From assembly GCA_024405435.1 (NCBI GenBank), contig JAKSOU010000026.1, positions 1-36,676 of the forward strand: a DNA stretch of 36,676 bases, given 5' to 3'. The position numbers and the translations under genes were made by a program. Below are positions 29,623 to 36,615 of the stretch, piece after piece (the stretch's first letter is position 1; each line of letters starts with the position of its first letter). The notes beneath the pieces were generated by a model. It made no database searches and was not told the origin of the DNA. It worked only from the letters and a program-made list of their open reading frames with translations. Origin of the DNA: Akkermansia sp. (GTDB taxonomy: Bacteria > Verrucomicrobiota > Verrucomicrobiia > Verrucomicrobiales > Akkermansiaceae).

Positions 29623-31665
29623 ATGAGAATCAACCGCTATATCCTCCCGTTCCTCGCCCTGGGCTGCCTGTTCAGCCCGCTTTCCGCTTTCGGTGAATGG
29701 ACCTCTCCCATCCCGGTGCAGGCAGAGGCGGACGCGCCCTGCACGCTGCTTCCCTTCCCGCAGAAAGTGGAGTGGAAGAAGGGCGCCCTGCCGTACGGCA
29801 AGACCGTCAACATCACCGGAGACACCAAGGGGCGCATGGTCAAAACCGCCGCCAAGGCCCTCGCCAGGGAGGCCGGGGAGTTCGGCAAGGCCGGCGCCGC
29901 GCCGCTGGCCGTGGCTCTCAAGATCGACCCCGCCGCCACCGCCCCCGAGCACGCCGACGAGGGGTACCGCCTGAGCATCACCGCCAAGGGCGTGGGCATC
30001 TCCGCCGCCAAGGAGGCCGGCCTCTTCAACGGCCTGCAGACCCTGCGCCAGCTAGTGGCCGACAGCAGGAAGGGGCTGCCGCTCTGCGAGATTGAGGACT
30101 GGCCCGCCTTCCGCATGCGCGGCTTCATGCATGATTGCGGGCGCAACTTCCAGACCATCGACAGCCTGAAGCACCAGCTCGATTTGGCCTCCCGCTTCAA
30201 GGTGAACTACTTCCAATGGCACCTCACGGACCACCCCGCCTGGCACGTGCAGTGCAAGTGCCGCCCCGTGCTCAACGACCCCTCCAAGCGCACGCGCGAC
30301 GTGAACGACACCTACTCCTACGACCAGATCCGCGAGCTGTTCCGCTACGCCGCGGACCGCAACATCCAGATCATCCCGGAGCTGGACATGCCCGGCCACA
30401 GCTCGTACTTCGACCGCTGCTTCGGCTTCAAGATGCACACCGAGCAGGGCATGAAGATTCTGGAGGAGCTGCTGGATGAATTCTGCAAGGAGGTGCCAAA
30501 GGACATCTGCCCCATCGTCCACCTGGGCGCGGACGAGGTGCGCATCCCCAACGCCAAGGAATTCGTGAAGCGCATGAGCGACTTCCTCATCGCCCGCGGG
30601 CGCATTCCCGCCCAGTGGGGCGGCCCGCGCGACCTGCCCGTGGGCGAGGACTCCATCTCCCAGCGCTGGGGAGAGGGCGGCGAGATGGTGGAGAAATCCC
30701 TGAAACCTGAAACCATCAAGTGCCACAGCTTCGATTCCACCATCGGCTACACCAACCTGTTCGACCCCGCCCTGCTCGTGCGCCGCTACTTCTTCATGCG
30801 CCCCTGCGGCTCCGCCAAGGGGGATGAGCTCAAAATGGGCGTGATGATCTGCAACTGGCCGGACGCCCGCGTGGAGGACAAGCGCAACATCGCACGCCAC
30901 AGCGCACAGTGGCCCGGCATGCTCGCCATGGCCGAGCGCGCCTGGCTCGGCGGCGAGGCGGACGGCGACGCCCTGCCCTGCCACATGCCCGCCGCGGATT
31001 CCCCCGCCGGGCAGGCCTATTCCCGCTTTGAGCGGCGCCTCATGAAGATGTCGCGCTCCATCCTCAAGGGCCAGCCCTTCCCCTACTGGGCGGAATCCTC
31101 CGTGAGCTGGACCGTGGTGGGCCCCGTGGCCTCGGCAGAGGCGGACAAGAACCGCGATGCCGTGCTGAAGGGCGAATACGGTTCCCTGCCCACCCAGCCC
31201 TCCCACGGCGCCAACCTCTACCTGCGTACCAAGCCGAACACCGGCGGCCTCGGCGTCATGGGCAAGGTGAAACCCGGCAACACCGTCTGGGCCGTCACCA
31301 CCATCCAATCCCCCAAGGCCGGGGAAATGCCCTTCATGATCGGGTTCGACGCCCCCGCGCGCTCCTCGCGCCGCTGGTCCGGCGTGCCGAAGAACGGCGA
31401 GTGGTCCCAGTGCGGAACCCGCGTGTGGGTGAACGGCAGGGAAATCAAGAACCCCCGCCACTACAAGCTCGCCGGGCAGCGCCAGAGCAAGGGCGACACC
31501 TGGACCTCACCCCTCAACGAGATGCCCTACGACGACGAGGAGATCTGGTGGGCGCAGGACCCCACCAAGCTCCCCCTCAAGAAGGGTGCCAACACCGTGG
31601 TGGTGGAGATTCCCTACGTGGGCGAATTCCAGTCCTGGGGCGTATCCCTCATCCCGCTCTTCTGA
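29623..31665 (+). CDS. Secreted beta-N-acetylhexosaminidase, GH20 (680 aa)
   Basis: Releases terminal GlcNAc/GalNAc from glycans such as mucin O-glycans by substrate-assisted catalysis. Signal peptide 1 to about 24. GH20b-like N-domain about 38-150 (LLPFPQKVEWKKGALPYG). Catalytic barrel from about 155: RMRGFMHDCGRNF, FQWHLTDHPAW, IIPELDMPGHSS and HLGADEV with catalytic Asp304-Glu305 (usual HxGGDE; the second Gly is Ala here). The AWLGG segment near residue 440 is the conserved Trp loop. The last 200 residues form an additional beta-rich domain (TVWAVTTIQSPKAGEMPFMI), possibly carbohydrate-binding. It is co-transcribed with the truncated SGNH gene and bracketed by the 152-bp repeats. Confidence 0.92.
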   Translation: MRINRYILPFLALGCLFSPLSAFGEWTSPIPVQAEADAPCTLLPFPQKVEWKKGALPYGKTVNITGDTKGRMVKTAAKALAREAGEFGKAGAAPLAVALKIDPAATAPEHADEGYRLSITAKGVGISAAKEAGLFNGLQTLRQLVADSRKGLPLCEIEDWPAFRMRGFMHDCGRNFQTIDSLKHQLDLASRFKVNYFQWHLTDHPAWHVQCKCRPVLNDPSKRTRDVNDTYSYDQIRELFRYAADRNIQIIPELDMPGHSSYFDRCFGFKMHTEQGMKILEELLDEFCKEVPKDICPIVHLGADEVRIPNAKEFVKRMSDFLIARGRIPAQWGGPRDLPVGEDSISQRWGEGGEMVEKSLKPETIKCHSFDSTIGYTNLFDPALLVRRYFFMRPCGSAKGDELKMGVMICNWPDARVEDKRNIARHSAQWPGMLAMAERAWLGGEADGDALPCHMPAADSPAGQAYSRFERRLMKMSRSILKGQPFPYWAESSVSWTVVGPVASAEADKNRDAVLKGEYGSLPTQPSHGANLYLRTKPNTGGLGVMGKVKPGNTVWAVTTIQSPKAGEMPFMIGFDAPARSSRRWSGVPKNGEWSQCGTRVWVNGREIKNPRHYKLAGQRQSKGDTWTSPLNEMPYDDEEIWWAQDPTKLPLKKGANTVVVEIPYVGEFQSWGVSLIPLF

Positions 31666-31721
31666 ACCGCGCACCCGCGGCACGTGTGTCACGGCCAACC
31701 CACACCGCCGCCATGCGGGGT

Positions 31722-31787
31722 GCAATGATTGGCGGTGACGAGCGTGGTGGGTAGGCATGCGTTGGCGTGAGTCCACACCGCCATGGG
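31722..31787 (+). repeat. Dispersed repeat family, copy B
   Basis: It begins GCAATGATTGGCGGTGACG, with GTAGGCATGCG and GCGTGAGTCCACACCGCC; it is closest to copies at 6922-6987 and 22784-22845. It directly abuts the 152-bp repeat. Confidence 0.7.
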
Positions 31788-31939
31788 ATTTACAATTGAC
31801 CCGTCTCCGCCAAGGCTACGCCGAGGCAAGCAATTGACGATTTACAATTTGTAAGTTAGGTGCCTCCGGCACAAGATTACCAAGGCCCGTCTGGCATGCT
31901 GCCAGACGGGCCTTTTGGTATGGGGTGGTTTGAAGGCGG
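31788..31939 (+). repeat. 152-bp direct repeat, copy 2 (with terminator 31879-31919)
   Basis: One mismatch to 29064-29215. The included terminator (AAGGCCCGTCTGGCA with its perfect complement TGCCAGACGGGCCTT) closes the GH20 transcript. The only difference from copy 1 turns a wobble pair into a Watson-Crick pair. Confidence 0.92.
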
Positions 31940-31961
31940 GCGTGTGGGGCGTTGCAATAAC

Positions 31962-31990
31962 GTTTCATCTGGCGGAACGCCAGATGAAAC
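31962..31990. repeat. Perfect 29-bp hairpin, copy 1
   Basis: 13-bp arms (GTTTCATCTGGCG and CGCCAGATGAAAC) around a GAA loop. An identical 29-base copy lies at 33233-33261. Confidence 0.85.
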
Positions 31991-32019
31991 CCCTCACCCC
32001 GCGCCGCCAGGCGCGCGAA

Positions 32020-32055
32020 CTTTCCAAATTGTAAATTGTAAATCGTCAATTGTAA
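32020..32055 (-). repeat. Heptamer repeat array (TTTACAA/TTGACGA), copy 1
   Basis: On the minus strand: TTTACAA, TTGACGA, TTTACAA, TTTACAA, then TTTGGAAAGTTCGCGCGC. It lies just downstream of the endolysin stop. Related arrays are at 32957-32984 and 33580-33607. Confidence 0.75.
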
Positions 32056-32056
32056 A

Positions 32057-32659
32057 TTACTTCAGTTTTGCAAACTGCACGTGCATCCAGTCGTACCCGG
32101 CGGCGCGGCCGAGGGAGACGGCGCCGTGGCTTTCCCAGATATCCCACCAGGCGTTGCACTCCGGGCATGAGAGGGAGGCGCGCGGGGCCTTGGTGGAATA
32201 GGCGTTGGTGGCGGGCGCGAAATCCAGGGCCACGCCCCAGGCGTGCATGGAGAGGGCGCTGCCGCCGGTGTTGCTGCGGTAGTTGTAGCTGCCGCCGTAC
32301 TGGTCCAGCCCCAGGCGGGTGATGGCCTCCTGGCCGTAGTGCTCCAGCACCTCGCGCAGCGCGGCCTGCACGTGGGTGGCAATCTTTGCGTGCACGCGGA
32401 TGGTGGCCACGCGCCTGCCCTCGTAGTACAGCGGGTAGGCGGGTACGATGTTGACCAGGGCGGACTCGTTACCGGGTTTGCCGAAGATGCTGGTGCCCAG
32501 GCGCACCTGGGCCTGCGTGGGCCACTCCGGCACCTGCGCCGCCGCGGGTATGCCCAGAGCGGTGCAGAGGGCCGCCAGGGTCTTGGGGCCGATGATGCCG
32601 TCCGCGGTCACGCCCACCTTCTGCTGGATTTTCTTGATTGTTGCGGTGTCGCTGCTCAT
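32057..32659 (-). CDS. Phage-type endolysin: peptidoglycan-binding plus M15 peptidase (200 aa)
   Basis: N-terminal peptidoglycan-binding domain (IKKIQQKVGVTADGIIGPKT, about residues 8-36). C-terminal D-Ala-D-Ala carboxypeptidase/L-Ala-D-Glu endopeptidase of family M15: SMHAWGVALDF gives zinc ligands His139 and Asp146, and WMHVQF gives His193. The architecture is that of tailed-phage endolysins. No signal peptide is present, so export would need the upstream holin-like protein. Its ATG overlaps the stop of that gene (ATGA). No other phage gene is recognisable nearby, so this is a domesticated or gene-transfer-agent/bacteriocin-type lysis unit, or a prophage remnant. Confidence 0.87.
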   Translation of the reverse strand: MSSDTATIKKIQQKVGVTADGIIGPKTLAALCTALGIPAAAQVPEWPTQAQVRLGTSIFGKPGNESALVNIVPAYPLYYEGRRVATIRVHAKIATHVQAALREVLEHYGQEAITRLGLDQYGGSYNYRSNTGGSALSMHAWGVALDFAPATNAYSTKAPRASLSCPECNAWWDIWESHGAVSLGRAAGYDWMHVQFAKLK

Positions 32660-32865
32660 TTTGCGGTCTGGTGTTCAATGTTCGTCAATCGGGAATCCAT
32701 GGAGCGCAGCACCTCCACGGTTTGCGCGGAAGTGGCCGACTGCTCTTGCGCGAGCGCCTTGAAATCCCCGTACACAAAGCACATGAGGCAGAACCCGCCG
32801 AAGGTGATAATCTCGCGGGTGTAGTCCCTCATGAGCGCCAAATAGTCGTTGATGGGTTTGCACAT
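32656..32865 (-). CDS. Small holin-like membrane protein (69 aa)
   Basis: One transmembrane helix (about residues 19-33, IITFGGFCLMCFVYG) follows a short N-terminus and precedes a charged helical tail (QEQSATSAQTVEVLRSMDSR). The size, single helix, and direct coupling to an endolysin by an ATGA overlap fit a holin or a holin-associated factor; the sequence alone does not prove pore formation. The ATG at 32865 is preferred because a TATAGG box ends 6 bases upstream; the start at 32901 lies inside the -35 box. Confidence 0.6.
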   Translation of the reverse strand: MCKPINDYLALMRDYTREIITFGGFCLMCFVYGDFKALAQEQSATSAQTVEVLRSMDSRLTNIEHQTAK

Positions 32866-32871
32866 GCAGCC

Positions 32872-32901
32872 CCTATACCACCCGCCGAGCCACCGCCGCA
32901 A
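32872..32901 (-). promoter_or_regulatory. Sigma-70 promoter of the lysis pair, leaderless
   Basis: On the minus strand TTGCGG (32896-32901), 18 bases and TATAGG (32872-32877), followed by GGCTGC and ATG. Confidence 0.55.
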
Positions 32902-32956
32902 GCCCCCGCGAGGAACGCGCCAAGCATGCCCGGTATCGGGCAGGCAAGGCGGGGAA

Positions 32957-32984
32957 TTTACAATTGACGATTTACAATTGACGA
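32957..32984 (+). repeat. Heptamer repeat array, copy 2
   Basis: TTTACAA-TTGACGA occurs twice in tandem and is followed by TTTGGAAAGTTCGCCGCGC, the same junction as in the other arrays. Confidence 0.8.
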
Positions 32985-33120
32985 TTTGGAAAGTTCGCCG
33001 CGCCGTGCGGCGCGGGGGATTTGCGATTGACGATCATTGCCGTACCATAACGCATGGGAGGTGCAGGCGTTGGTGCCCCGAACCACCCCGGCAAGCGGGG
33101 TTATGGGGATTGGTAGGCAT

Positions 33121-33372
33121 GCGGGGACACCCCACAGGTTGACACCTGTGGCTACGCATAGGAGGACACCGCCCCCTGCCTTGCGGCAGGGTGGGGTTCA
33201 ACGATAACGCGCCTCACGGCGCGTGGAATCATGTTTCATCTGGCGGAACGCCAGATGAAACTCATCCGCAACCGCGCCGGATGGCGCGGCTGGATACAAG
33301 CGCCCCACCCGAAGGGGGCGGCGCAATCTTATATGTAGCCACAGGTGTCAACCTGTGGGGCATCCCCCTCCG
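33121..33372. repeat. REP doublet without transposase (MITE-like)
   Basis: Left arm 33121-33160 (GCGGGGACACCCCACAGG onward) and right arm 33332-33372 are inverted repeats; both contain the hairpin CCACAGGT-TGAC-ACCTGTGG followed by CTA. The left arm resembles the left arm of the transposase element at 22872 (GGGGACACCCC, CAGGTT, CACCTG, GGCTA). The 170 bases between hold further hairpins (CCTGCC/GGCAGG, GCGCC/GGCGC, and the 29-bp hairpin) but no gene. Confidence 0.75.
33233..33261. repeat. Perfect 29-bp hairpin, copy 2
   Basis: Identical to 31962-31990; here it sits inside the REP doublet. Confidence 0.85.
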
Positions 33373-33439
33373 CGCGTCAATCCCCATAACTCCGCCCGTC
33401 AGGGCCGGAGTGGTTCGTGGCACCATGGGTTGCATCTCT

Positions 33440-33490
33440 CATGCGTTCGTTCGTGCCAATCATTGCATACCCAACCACGCTCATACATGC
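33440..33490 (-). repeat. Rearranged fragment of the dispersed repeat
   Basis: On the minus strand GAGCGTGGTTGGGTATGC is followed by AATGATTGGCACGAACG, the family blocks in a changed order. Confidence 0.5.
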
Positions 33491-33513
33491 CAAAGCCGCC
33501 GACGGCCCCCGAA

Positions 33514-33746
33514 GGAATCGCCGCACGCTGCGCGTGCGGGGGCGACGCAGCGGCGGGAGTGGGATTTCCCCAATGGGGATTTACGATTTACAATTTACGA
33601 TTTACAATTTGGAAAGTTAGCCGCGCTCCGCGCGGATTCTTGCCACCGGCAAGCCCAGCCCACGAAGACGGTCGCTGGCGCGCCCGTCTTGTGGGGCTAA
33701 ATCCCACTCCCTGCCGACGAAAAAGCGCACCCGTGAAGGGTGCGCT
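33514..33746 (+). repeat. Tandem cassette downstream of tRNA-Cys, unit 1
   Basis: It shares with 33754-33992, in order: hairpin CCGCACGC-TG-CGCGTGCGG, GGCGGGAGTGGGATTTCC, CCGCGCTCCGCGCGGATTC, GCCACCGGCAAGCCCAGCCC, GAAGACGGTCGCT, TGTGGGGCTAAAT, and a terminator hairpin. Its middle carries the heptamer array (33580-33607). GGCGGGAGTGGGATTT (33552-33567) is identical to the 3' end of tRNA-Cys. Confidence 0.8.
33580..33607 (+). repeat. Heptamer repeat array, copy 3
   Basis: TTTACGA-TTTACAA-TTTACGA-TTTACAA, then TTTGGAAAGTTAGCCGCGC. Exactly four 7-base units. Confidence 0.85.
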
Positions 33747-33753
33747 GTGAGGG

Positions 33754-33992
33754 GGAATCGCCGCACGCTGCGCGTGCGGGACCAAACGCGGCGGCGGGAG
33801 CGGATTTCCCCTCCGGGGCCGCCCCCCTCGTCCGCGCTCCGCGCGGATTCCCGCCAAGGTTGCCCTTGGCGGCGAGGGGGCTGGGCTTGCCACCGGCAAG
33901 CCCAGCCCACGAAGACGGTCGCTGCGCGCCCGTCTTGTGGGGCTAAATTCCACTCCCCGCCGACGAAAAAGCGCACCCGTGAAGGGTGCGCT
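33754..33992 (+). repeat. Tandem cassette downstream of tRNA-Cys, unit 2
   Basis: Second copy of the cassette at 33514-33746, seven bases away. The middle differs: no heptamers, but CCGCCAAGGTTGCCCTTGGCGG-type arms. A degenerate tRNA-end fragment (GGCGGGAGCGGATTT) is at 33793-33807. Confidence 0.8.
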
Positions 33993-33996
33993 TTTT
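33966..33996 (-). terminator. Terminator of tRNA-Cys
   Basis: AAAAAGCGCACCC (33966-33978) pairs perfectly with GGGTGCGCTTTTT (33984-33996) around five bases. A second copy with the T-run on the same strand is at 33720-33745. Confidence 0.92.
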
Positions 33997-34000
33997 CGAG

Positions 34001-34074
34001 AGGCGGGAGTGGGATTTGAACCCACGAATGACGGTTTTGCAAACCGTTGCCTTAGGCCACTTGGCTATCCCGCC
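34001..34074 (-). tRNA. tRNA-Cys (GCA)
   Basis: A 74-base cloverleaf on the minus strand: acceptor GGCGGGA/TCCCGCC, anticodon stem ACGGT/ACCGT with loop TTGCAAA (anticodon GCA), T-arm GTGGG-TTCAAAT-CCCAC. The discriminator base is T and CCA is not encoded (TC follows). A strong promoter lies upstream and two terminator hairpins downstream. Confidence 0.96.
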
Positions 34075-34091
34075 GGGATTGGTTGCGGGGG

Positions 34092-34120
34092 ATTGTAGCG
34101 GCATGGCGCGGATGTGTCAA
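34092..34120 (-). promoter_or_regulatory. tRNA-Cys promoter
   Basis: On the minus strand TTGACA (34115-34120), 17 bases and TACAAT (34092-34097), 17 bases before the tRNA. It is a near-consensus sigma-70 promoter and a useful standard for this genome. Confidence 0.85.
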
Positions 34121-34172
34121 GCTAAATTCCGTGCCATGCGGTGGAAAAAACGGTCACTGTCGCGCTGGCGGC

Positions 34173-34200
34173 TTGAAATCAGCGGGGGAGGATGTAGAAT
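34173..34200 (+). promoter_or_regulatory. Sigma-70 promoter of the exporter gene, leaderless
   Basis: TTGAAA (34173-34178), 16 bases and TAGAAT (34195-34200), then AGGGCGCG and the ATG at 34209. Confidence 0.7.
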
Positions 34201-34208
34201 AGGGCGCG

Positions 34209-35315
34209 ATGCAGCAAGAGGGCGAGAACAGGGAAAGACCGGAAAGGCCAGTGTTCATGCTGGGGAACGGCGCGCGCGCGATGTTCGTGTGCGCGGCGGC
34301 GCTGGTGATTATCCTTTGCCTGAAACAGGTTCAGGCGGTTGCCATACCCATCCTGATGGCGGGGTTCCTGGCCATTATCAGCTACTCTGTGACGGGTCTG
34401 CTGCGCAGGTACCTGCACTTCCCGCACTGGCTGGCGGTGACGTTCACGGTGGCGTTCGACTTTGTGGTTCTGTACGCGGTGGCGAGCCTGATCCAGTTCC
34501 TGGCGATGGATATGAAGGCCACGCTGCAGGGCGAGTTCTCCCAGCGTTTCACCGAGCTGTACAACGACACGATGGATTGGCTCGGCAACATCGGCCTGGA
34601 GGAAAGCGCGCGCGCCATTGTCGCCTCGCCGCAGGATGTGGTGAACGTGGAGAAGGTGCTGAGCATCACGCAGGCCGTCACGGGGCAGATTGTGCTGCTG
34701 CTGAGCACGTGCACGCTGGTGCTGATTGTGATGACGTTCTTCCTGGGCGAGGCGCCGCTGTTCCTGCGGAACCTGCGGGCCATGCCGGCGGGCGCCAAGT
34801 GGAAGGGGGATTTCCTGCGCGCGCTGCAGGGTATCCAGAAATACCTGTTCATCAAGACGCTTTCCAGCGTTGCGACGGGACTGCTGGTGTGGGGGATGTG
34901 CGCGGGGCTGGGCGTGCCGTTCGCGTTCCTGTGGGGCGTGCTGGCGTTTGTGCTGAACTACATACCCACCATCGGCTCCATTGTGGCGGCGGTGCCGGGC
35001 ATTGCCATGGCGCTCACCATGAACGGCTGGGGCTGCGCCCTGCTCATCGCCGCGGGCTACCTCTTCATCAACTGCGCCATCGGCAACGGCATTGAGCCGC
35101 TCTTCCTGGGCAAGCAGTTCGGCATTGCCACCTCCGTGGTCATCCTCTCCGTCATCTTCTGGGGCTGGATGTGGGGCCCGTGCGGCATGTTCCTGGCCGT
35201 GCCCATCTCCGTGCTCGTCAAGCTGGCGCTCGAGAACTCCGAGGACCTTTCCTGGGTGGCCAGGATCATCTCCGACGCCCCCGACAAGCCGCAAGAGAAC
35301 CCACCCATCCCCTGA
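34209..35315 (+). CDS. AI-2E family (UPF0118) transporter (368 aa)
   Basis: A membrane protein of the AI-2E family, whose members export quorum-sensing autoinducer-2 or act as Na+(Li+)/H+ antiporters. About eight transmembrane helices are visible: two near the N-terminus (residues 28-65), one at about 75-105, one near 165-185, and a C-terminal group from about 220. Family-typical stretches are LWGVLAFVLNYIPTIGSIVA, a GY-FINCAIGNGIEPLFLGK loop and GPCGMFLAVPISVLVKL. Length is normal. The start is supported by the promoter ending 8 bases upstream. lysA starts 3 bases after the stop, so the two share a transcript, although their functions do not obviously connect. Confidence 0.9.
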   Translation: MQQEGENRERPERPVFMLGNGARAMFVCAAALVIILCLKQVQAVAIPILMAGFLAIISYSVTGLLRRYLHFPHWLAVTFTVAFDFVVLYAVASLIQFLAMDMKATLQGEFSQRFTELYNDTMDWLGNIGLEESARAIVASPQDVVNVEKVLSITQAVTGQIVLLLSTCTLVLIVMTFFLGEAPLFLRNLRAMPAGAKWKGDFLRALQGIQKYLFIKTLSSVATGLLVWGMCAGLGVPFAFLWGVLAFVLNYIPTIGSIVAAVPGIAMALTMNGWGCALLIAAGYLFINCAIGNGIEPLFLGKQFGIATSVVILSVIFWGWMWGPCGMFLAVPISVLVKLALENSEDLSWVARIISDAPDKPQENPPIP

Positions 35316-35318
35316 CCC

Positions 35319-36611
35319 ATGCACAGCTTTGCCTACAAAGACGGTTCCCTGCACTGTGAGAACGTGGACCTGGCGGATATCGCGCGCCGGGTGGGCACGC
35401 CCGCCTTCGTCTACAGCCGGAAAGACATCACGGAGACCCTGGCCGCGTTCCGCCGCGCGCTTGCGCCGCTGGACGCCCATGTGGCGTACGCGGTGAAGGC
35501 GTGCTCCAACCGGGCCATCCTGCAGCTCATGGCGCGGCAGGGCGCCGGGTTCGACATCGTGTCCGGCGGGGAGCTCTGGCGCGTGATCCAGGCCGGGGGG
35601 GACCCGGCGCTGTGCACGTACGCGGGCGTGGGCAAGACGGAGGCGGAGATCCGCTACGCGCTGGAGCAGGGAATCCACTGCTTCAACTGCGAGAGCGAGG
35701 AGGAGCTGCGCGCCATCGACCGCATTGCCGGCCAAATGGGCAGGAAAGCCCCCGTGGCCGTGCGCGTGAACCCCAACGTGGACGCCCACACGCACAAGTA
35801 CATCACCACCGGAACGAGCGAGAACAAGTTCGGCGTGGATATCGCGCGCATCCCGCAGCTGTACCGCGCCATCTACACCACCATGCCCAACCTGCAGCCG
35901 CGCGGCATCCAGATGCACATCGGCTCACAGCTCACGGAGGTGCAGCCCTACCTGATGGCCATTGAGAAGGTCGCCCCCATCGCCATGGAGCTCAAGGAGC
36001 TCTACGGCATCGAGTTCTGGTCCATCGGCGGCGGCGTGGGCATTGTGTACGACGGCTGCCTGGAATCCGGCGCGCCGGAGTGGTGGCGGGAACACCCGGA
36101 GCAGATGACCATCGAGAGCTTCGCCGCCGCCATCGTCCCCCTGCTCCAGCCGCTCGGCCTGCGCATCATCGTGGAGCCCGGCCGCCGCATGGTCGGCAAC
36201 GCCGCCGTCATGCTCACCACCTGCCTGTACGAGAAGCGCGGAGAGGCCAAACTCTTCAAGATTGTGGACGCCGGCATGAACGATATCATCCGCCCCGCAC
36301 TCTACGAGGGATACCATGAAATCTGGCCGGTGAAAGAGCACCGCGGCGGCACCGTCACCGCGGATATCGTCGGCCCCGTCTGCGAATCCGCCGACTTCCA
36401 GGCCCAGGACCGCCAAATCCCGGATGTGAAGCCCGGCGAGGTGCTGGCGGAAATGAGCGCCGGCGCGTACGGCTTCAGCATGGCCTCCACCTACAACTCC
36501 CGCCCCCTGGCAGCAGAGGTCCTGGTGGACGGCGACCGCTGGCAAATCATCCGCCACCGCCAATCCCTGCAGGAAATGGTGCAGGGAGAACGCGGGCTGG
36601 AGGAGGGGTAA
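35319..36611 (+). CDS. lysA: Diaminopimelate decarboxylase (430 aa)
   Basis: PLP enzyme converting meso-diaminopimelate to L-lysine, the last step of lysine synthesis. The fold-III barrel begins with VGTPAFVYSRKDI; Lys60 in YAVKACSN is the PLP-binding lysine; GFDIVSGGEL, FNCESEEEL, NKFGVD, GIQMHIGSQ, SIGGGVGI and EPGR (phosphate loop) follow; the C-domain has GPVCESADF with the catalytic Cys and GAYGFSMASTYNSRP. All key residues are present and length is normal. It is the second gene after the AI-2E family transporter. The downstream flank is a (GGATTA)n array with no terminator visible before it. Confidence 0.95.
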   Translation: MHSFAYKDGSLHCENVDLADIARRVGTPAFVYSRKDITETLAAFRRALAPLDAHVAYAVKACSNRAILQLMARQGAGFDIVSGGELWRVIQAGGDPALCTYAGVGKTEAEIRYALEQGIHCFNCESEEELRAIDRIAGQMGRKAPVAVRVNPNVDAHTHKYITTGTSENKFGVDIARIPQLYRAIYTTMPNLQPRGIQMHIGSQLTEVQPYLMAIEKVAPIAMELKELYGIEFWSIGGGVGIVYDGCLESGAPEWWREHPEQMTIESFAAAIVPLLQPLGLRIIVEPGRRMVGNAAVMLTTCLYEKRGEAKLFKIVDAGMNDIIRPALYEGYHEIWPVKEHRGGTVTADIVGPVCESADFQAQDRQIPDVKPGEVLAEMSAGAYGFSMASTYNSRPLAAEVLVDGDRWQIIRHRQSLQEMVQGERGLEEG

Positions 36612-36615
36612 TTCG

